This document shows, one piece after another, positions 6,596 to 8,593 of a DNA stretch of 8,593 nt. A program made the position numbers and the translations under genes. The DNA is taken from contig DBNU01000122.1 of NCBI GenBank assembly GCA_002299125.1, positions 1 to 8,593 of the forward strand, written 5' to 3'. The DNA is from Proteobacteria bacterium UBA664. Its GTDB lineage: Bacteria > Pseudomonadota > Gammaproteobacteria > UBA7966. Below the pieces are notes generated by a model, which worked only from the letters and a program-made list of their open reading frames with translations, ran no database searches and was not told the origin of the DNA. How positions within the stretch are numbered: position 1 is the stretch's first letter; every line of letters starts with the position of its first letter.

Positions 6596-7930
6596 ATGAC
6601 TCCCTTACGTGTATTGCTCGCCGCCGCTCCAACCGGGCCGGATTCGGGCGTATTGACCAGCCTGCTGGCCCGCCTGTGCCACACCGTGCAGGCTACGGTG
6701 CCGCCGGCACAACTCGCTCAGACCGTCACCCGTAGCCACGTCGACCTCATCGTGCTGTGTCAGGGCACGGACGACACCGGCCAGCTCCTCGGGCGTCTGG
6801 CGGGTCTGCGAGCCGTCGCCGATCTCCCGGTGTTGCTGGTTTGCGAGCGGGCCGATCCGGTGCTGGTGGATGGTCTTTCCGACTGGTCCGCCTGTGGCCT
6901 CGTCTATCAGCCGGTGGACTCTCGCGGGCTTTACGCCGGCATCGGCATCGCGGTTGCGGAGTGGGAGCGTCAGCGGGCGCTGGAACGCGAGATCCTCGGT
7001 CTGCGGAGCATGGTCTCGCACATGCGCGGCGCGTTGATGCACACCGATGACGCCGGTCGGGTGACCGACATCACGGTCGATGCCATGCGACTGCTGGGTG
7101 TCGCCCGCGACAGCGCGCTGGGCCAGACCCTGGGCACCTTGCTCGGGATCCAGGAGGCGCCGGCAGTACTGGCCCTGCGTGCGGCCGACCCACTCGTTGA
7201 GCTCGATGGCAAGCCGGTACGCGTGGCCATCCGCGCCTGTGAGGACGGCGGGGCGTCCGGTGCCGGCTGGATCGCTCGCATCGAGTCACTCCGCAGTGAC
7301 CCTGCGGCAGTCGCGACCACGGTGGCGGGCGTGACTGGCAACGACACGGAGCCAGCCCGCGCCACGACAACCAAGCCACCGGTCGTGGAGGAGGCGCCTC
7401 AATTCCGTAATCTGAGTCTGTCCGTGGTCGCTCGCGAGGTGGCTGCCGAGATCACCCGCACGGTGTCCGGGCGTAGCTTTCGCGCCATGGTGGAACCCAA
7501 TCTTCGGGCCAACGCCGACGATCGCCTGCTGCGTGAACTGCTGGAGAGGTTGTTCGACGTGGCGCGCGGCGCTACCTATGGATTGCCCAACGGTCAGGTG
7601 CGCCTGGGACAGCGGGTGACCCGCGACCGAGTCGTGTTTTACGTGTTAGACAACGGACGCGGCGACGACCCCGCTCGACAGGAGTTCCTGCGTGATCGGC
7701 AGAGCGCGCGAGGTTATGGCCGCATCGAACGCATCGTCACCCTGCACGGCGGTGTGGCGGGATTCAAACTCGATGATGTGGGCCGCGGGGCCACGGTGTT
7801 CTTCACTTTGCCGGGTGTCGTGGATGCGACGGCCGCGTCCGCTGCCCCGACGCCATCGCCAGCAACCGCACCCTCGGCGAAGGGTGCGGCCGCTCCAGCC
7901 CCCGCCCGCACGGCCAGCGGCGCGAACTGA
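6596..7930 (+). CDS. Degenerate signalling protein: pseudo-receiver, PAS, histidine-kinase-like ATPase fold
   Basis: This is a 444-residue soluble protein of uncertain function. Residues 1-120 have the alternating strand-helix pattern of a receiver domain. The site of the phospho-acceptor Asp is Cys55 (VDLIVLCQG) and the usual Lys-Pro reads Gln-Pro (105-106), so phosphorylation is unlikely. A helix (EWERQRALEREI, 122-133) leads to a PAS-like domain (about 144-235: MHTDDAGRVTDITVDAMRLL). After a Thr/Ala/Pro-rich linker comes a GHKL ATPase-like domain (about 280-408) with DNGRGDD (352-358), RGYGRIERIV and RGATVFFTLPG. The N-box asparagines appear lost (LRELLERLFDVARGATYG) and no HisKA phospho-acceptor region is seen. 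The tail (409-444) is Ala/Pro-rich. GGAG lies 6 bases before the ATG. It follows the GGDEF gene by 148 bases on the same strand, so a shared pathway is possible. The fold assignments are by eye. Confidence 0.8.
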   Translation: MTPLRVLLAAAPTGPDSGVLTSLLARLCHTVQATVPPAQLAQTVTRSHVDLIVLCQGTDDTGQLLGRLAGLRAVADLPVLLVCERADPVLVDGLSDWSACGLVYQPVDSRGLYAGIGIAVAEWERQRALEREILGLRSMVSHMRGALMHTDDAGRVTDITVDAMRLLGVARDSALGQTLGTLLGIQEAPAVLALRAADPLVELDGKPVRVAIRACEDGGASGAGWIARIESLRSDPAAVATTVAGVTGNDTEPARATTTKPPVVEEAPQFRNLSLSVVAREVAAEITRTVSGRSFRAMVEPNLRANADDRLLRELLERLFDVARGATYGLPNGQVRLGQRVTRDRVVFYVLDNGRGDDPARQEFLRDRQSARGYGRIERIVTLHGGVAGFKLDDVGRGATVFFTLPGVVDATAASAAPTPSPATAPSAKGAAAPAPARTASGAN

Positions 7931-8045
7931 GCGGCGGGGCATGACCGCGGCGCATCCTGAAGTCCGCGCCCGCGACCTGCGCCCAGTGGGCAACTGACCG
8001 GCGGCGGCATTCTTCGGGGTCACCCGGTGCAGTAGACTTCCACCC

Positions 8046-8593
8046 GTGAGTCTTCTCGCCCTGCTCCTGCTCGGTGTTCTTGCGGGTCTCGCTGCCGGGC
8101 TGCTCGGGATCGGTGGCGGGCTCATCATCGTGCCCTGCCTCACCATCCTGCTGCCTCTGTTCGGCTGGCCGCCGGCCACGGTCATGCAGGCGGCAATCGC
8201 CACCTCGCTTGCGAGCATCCTGCTTACCGGATCTGCCAGCGCCTTCGCACATCATCGCCGCGGGGCGGTGGTTTGGCCGGTTGCCCTTGCACTCGTACCG
8301 GGTGTGCTCATTGGTGCCTTGCTCGGTGGCCCGCTCGGCGAATATCTGGGTGGCACCTGGCTCGCGATCCTGTTCAGCAGTTGGTTGCTATTCGCGGCCT
8401 GGCGTCTGGCCCGGCCACCCGCCCCGAACGCACCGGCTCGCCCTTTGCCGGGCCCGGGCGGACTCGTGCTGCCGGGCCTCTTGATCGGGGGAGTCTCGGG
8501 GCTTGTCGGCATCGGCGGCGGCACCCTCACCGTGCCCTATCTGACCCAGCACGGCATGCTCATTCGCCGGGCAGTGGCCACCTCGGCGGCCCT
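8046..8593 (+). CDS. TauE/SafE (TSUP) family membrane transporter, N-terminal part
   Basis: The first 182 codons of an inner-membrane protein run off the window end. It begins MSLLALLLLGVLAGLAAG. The hydrophobic segments alternate with short polar loops: about 3-37, 46-66 (ATVMQAAIATSLASILLTG), 75-98, 104-120 and 140-155. Two copies of the family signature are visible, GLLGIGGGLIIVP (18-30) and GLVGIGGGTLTVP (about 152-164), which mark the two halves of this transporter family. Members export sulfite, sulfoacetate or other organic anions, or have no known substrate, so no substrate is assigned. The GTG start is the only plausible one, since an in-frame TGA lies at 7995-7997 with no other start between; a Shine-Dalgarno match is weak. 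The 115-base gap before it holds no recognised gene. Confidence 0.88.
   Translation, partial: MSLLALLLLGVLAGLAAGLLGIGGGLIIVPCLTILLPLFGWPPATVMQAAIATSLASILLTGSASAFAHHRRGAVVWPVALALVPGVLIGALLGGPLGEYLGGTWLAILFSSWLLFAAWRLARPPAPNAPARPLPGPGGLVLPGLLIGGVSGLVGIGGGTLTVPYLTQHGMLIRRAVATSAA

Noticed and set aside
7941..7997. Small plus-strand frame MTAAHPEVRARDLRPVGN after the sensor-like gene
   Set aside because: It is only 18 residues, lacks a convincing ribosome site and shows no supporting context.

Overview
The window looks like a chromosomal segment from a high-GC gammaproteobacterium. The order engB, cytochrome c4, dsbA, GGDEF diguanylate cyclase is recalled from Pseudomonas (polA, engB, cc4, dsbA, dgcH) and is also found in other gammaproteobacteria. 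A Chromatiales or Ectothiorhodospiraceae-like source would fit, but this is inferred from gene order and composition, not from a search. I see no insertion sequence, phage gene, CRISPR array, tRNA or rRNA. Most of the window is ordinary core genome.

Layout, left to right. Bases 1-113 are the 3' end of rpmE (ribosomal protein L31), followed almost at once by a periplasm-facing M48 metalloprotease lipoprotein (116-1615, +). Bases 1616-2131 are a 516-base gap between the 3' ends of the M48 gene and engB (2132-2803, -). This gap holds the two strongest non-coding signals: four CTGTCAY-like repeats at an exact 11-base period (1752-1791), which look like a doubled Pho box, and a cluster of DnaA-box-like 9-mers (1852-1886). 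The Pho box points rightward, but no recognisable gene follows it before the antiparallel engB. In E. coli and Pseudomonas the gap facing the 3' end of engB carries a small RNA gene (Spot 42, ErsA), so a phosphate-regulated small RNA is a reasonable hypothesis here.

engB is divergent from a di-haem cytochrome c4 gene (2872-3483, +). A 253-base spacer with alternative stem-loops leads to dsbA (3737-4387, +), whose active site reads CSHC instead of the usual CPHC, and a strong hairpin follows it. After a 302-base gap come a GGDEF protein with an intact catalytic motif and inhibitory site (4690-6447, +), a three-part sensor-like protein (6596-7930, +) and the first 182 codons of a TauE/SafE-type membrane transporter (8046-8593, +, cut by the window end).

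How they may work together: cytochrome c4 and DsbA are both periplasmic redox proteins, and DsbA-type oxidation is linked in other bacteria to the handling of haem-binding cysteines. The GGDEF enzyme would make cyclic di-GMP. The protein after it combines a receiver fold without its phospho-acceptor Asp, a PAS domain and a histidine-kinase-like ATPase fold without a phospho-acceptor His region, so it looks more like a binding or regulatory partner than a working two-component kinase. This degenerate signalling protein and the orphan Pho box are the items most worth following up.
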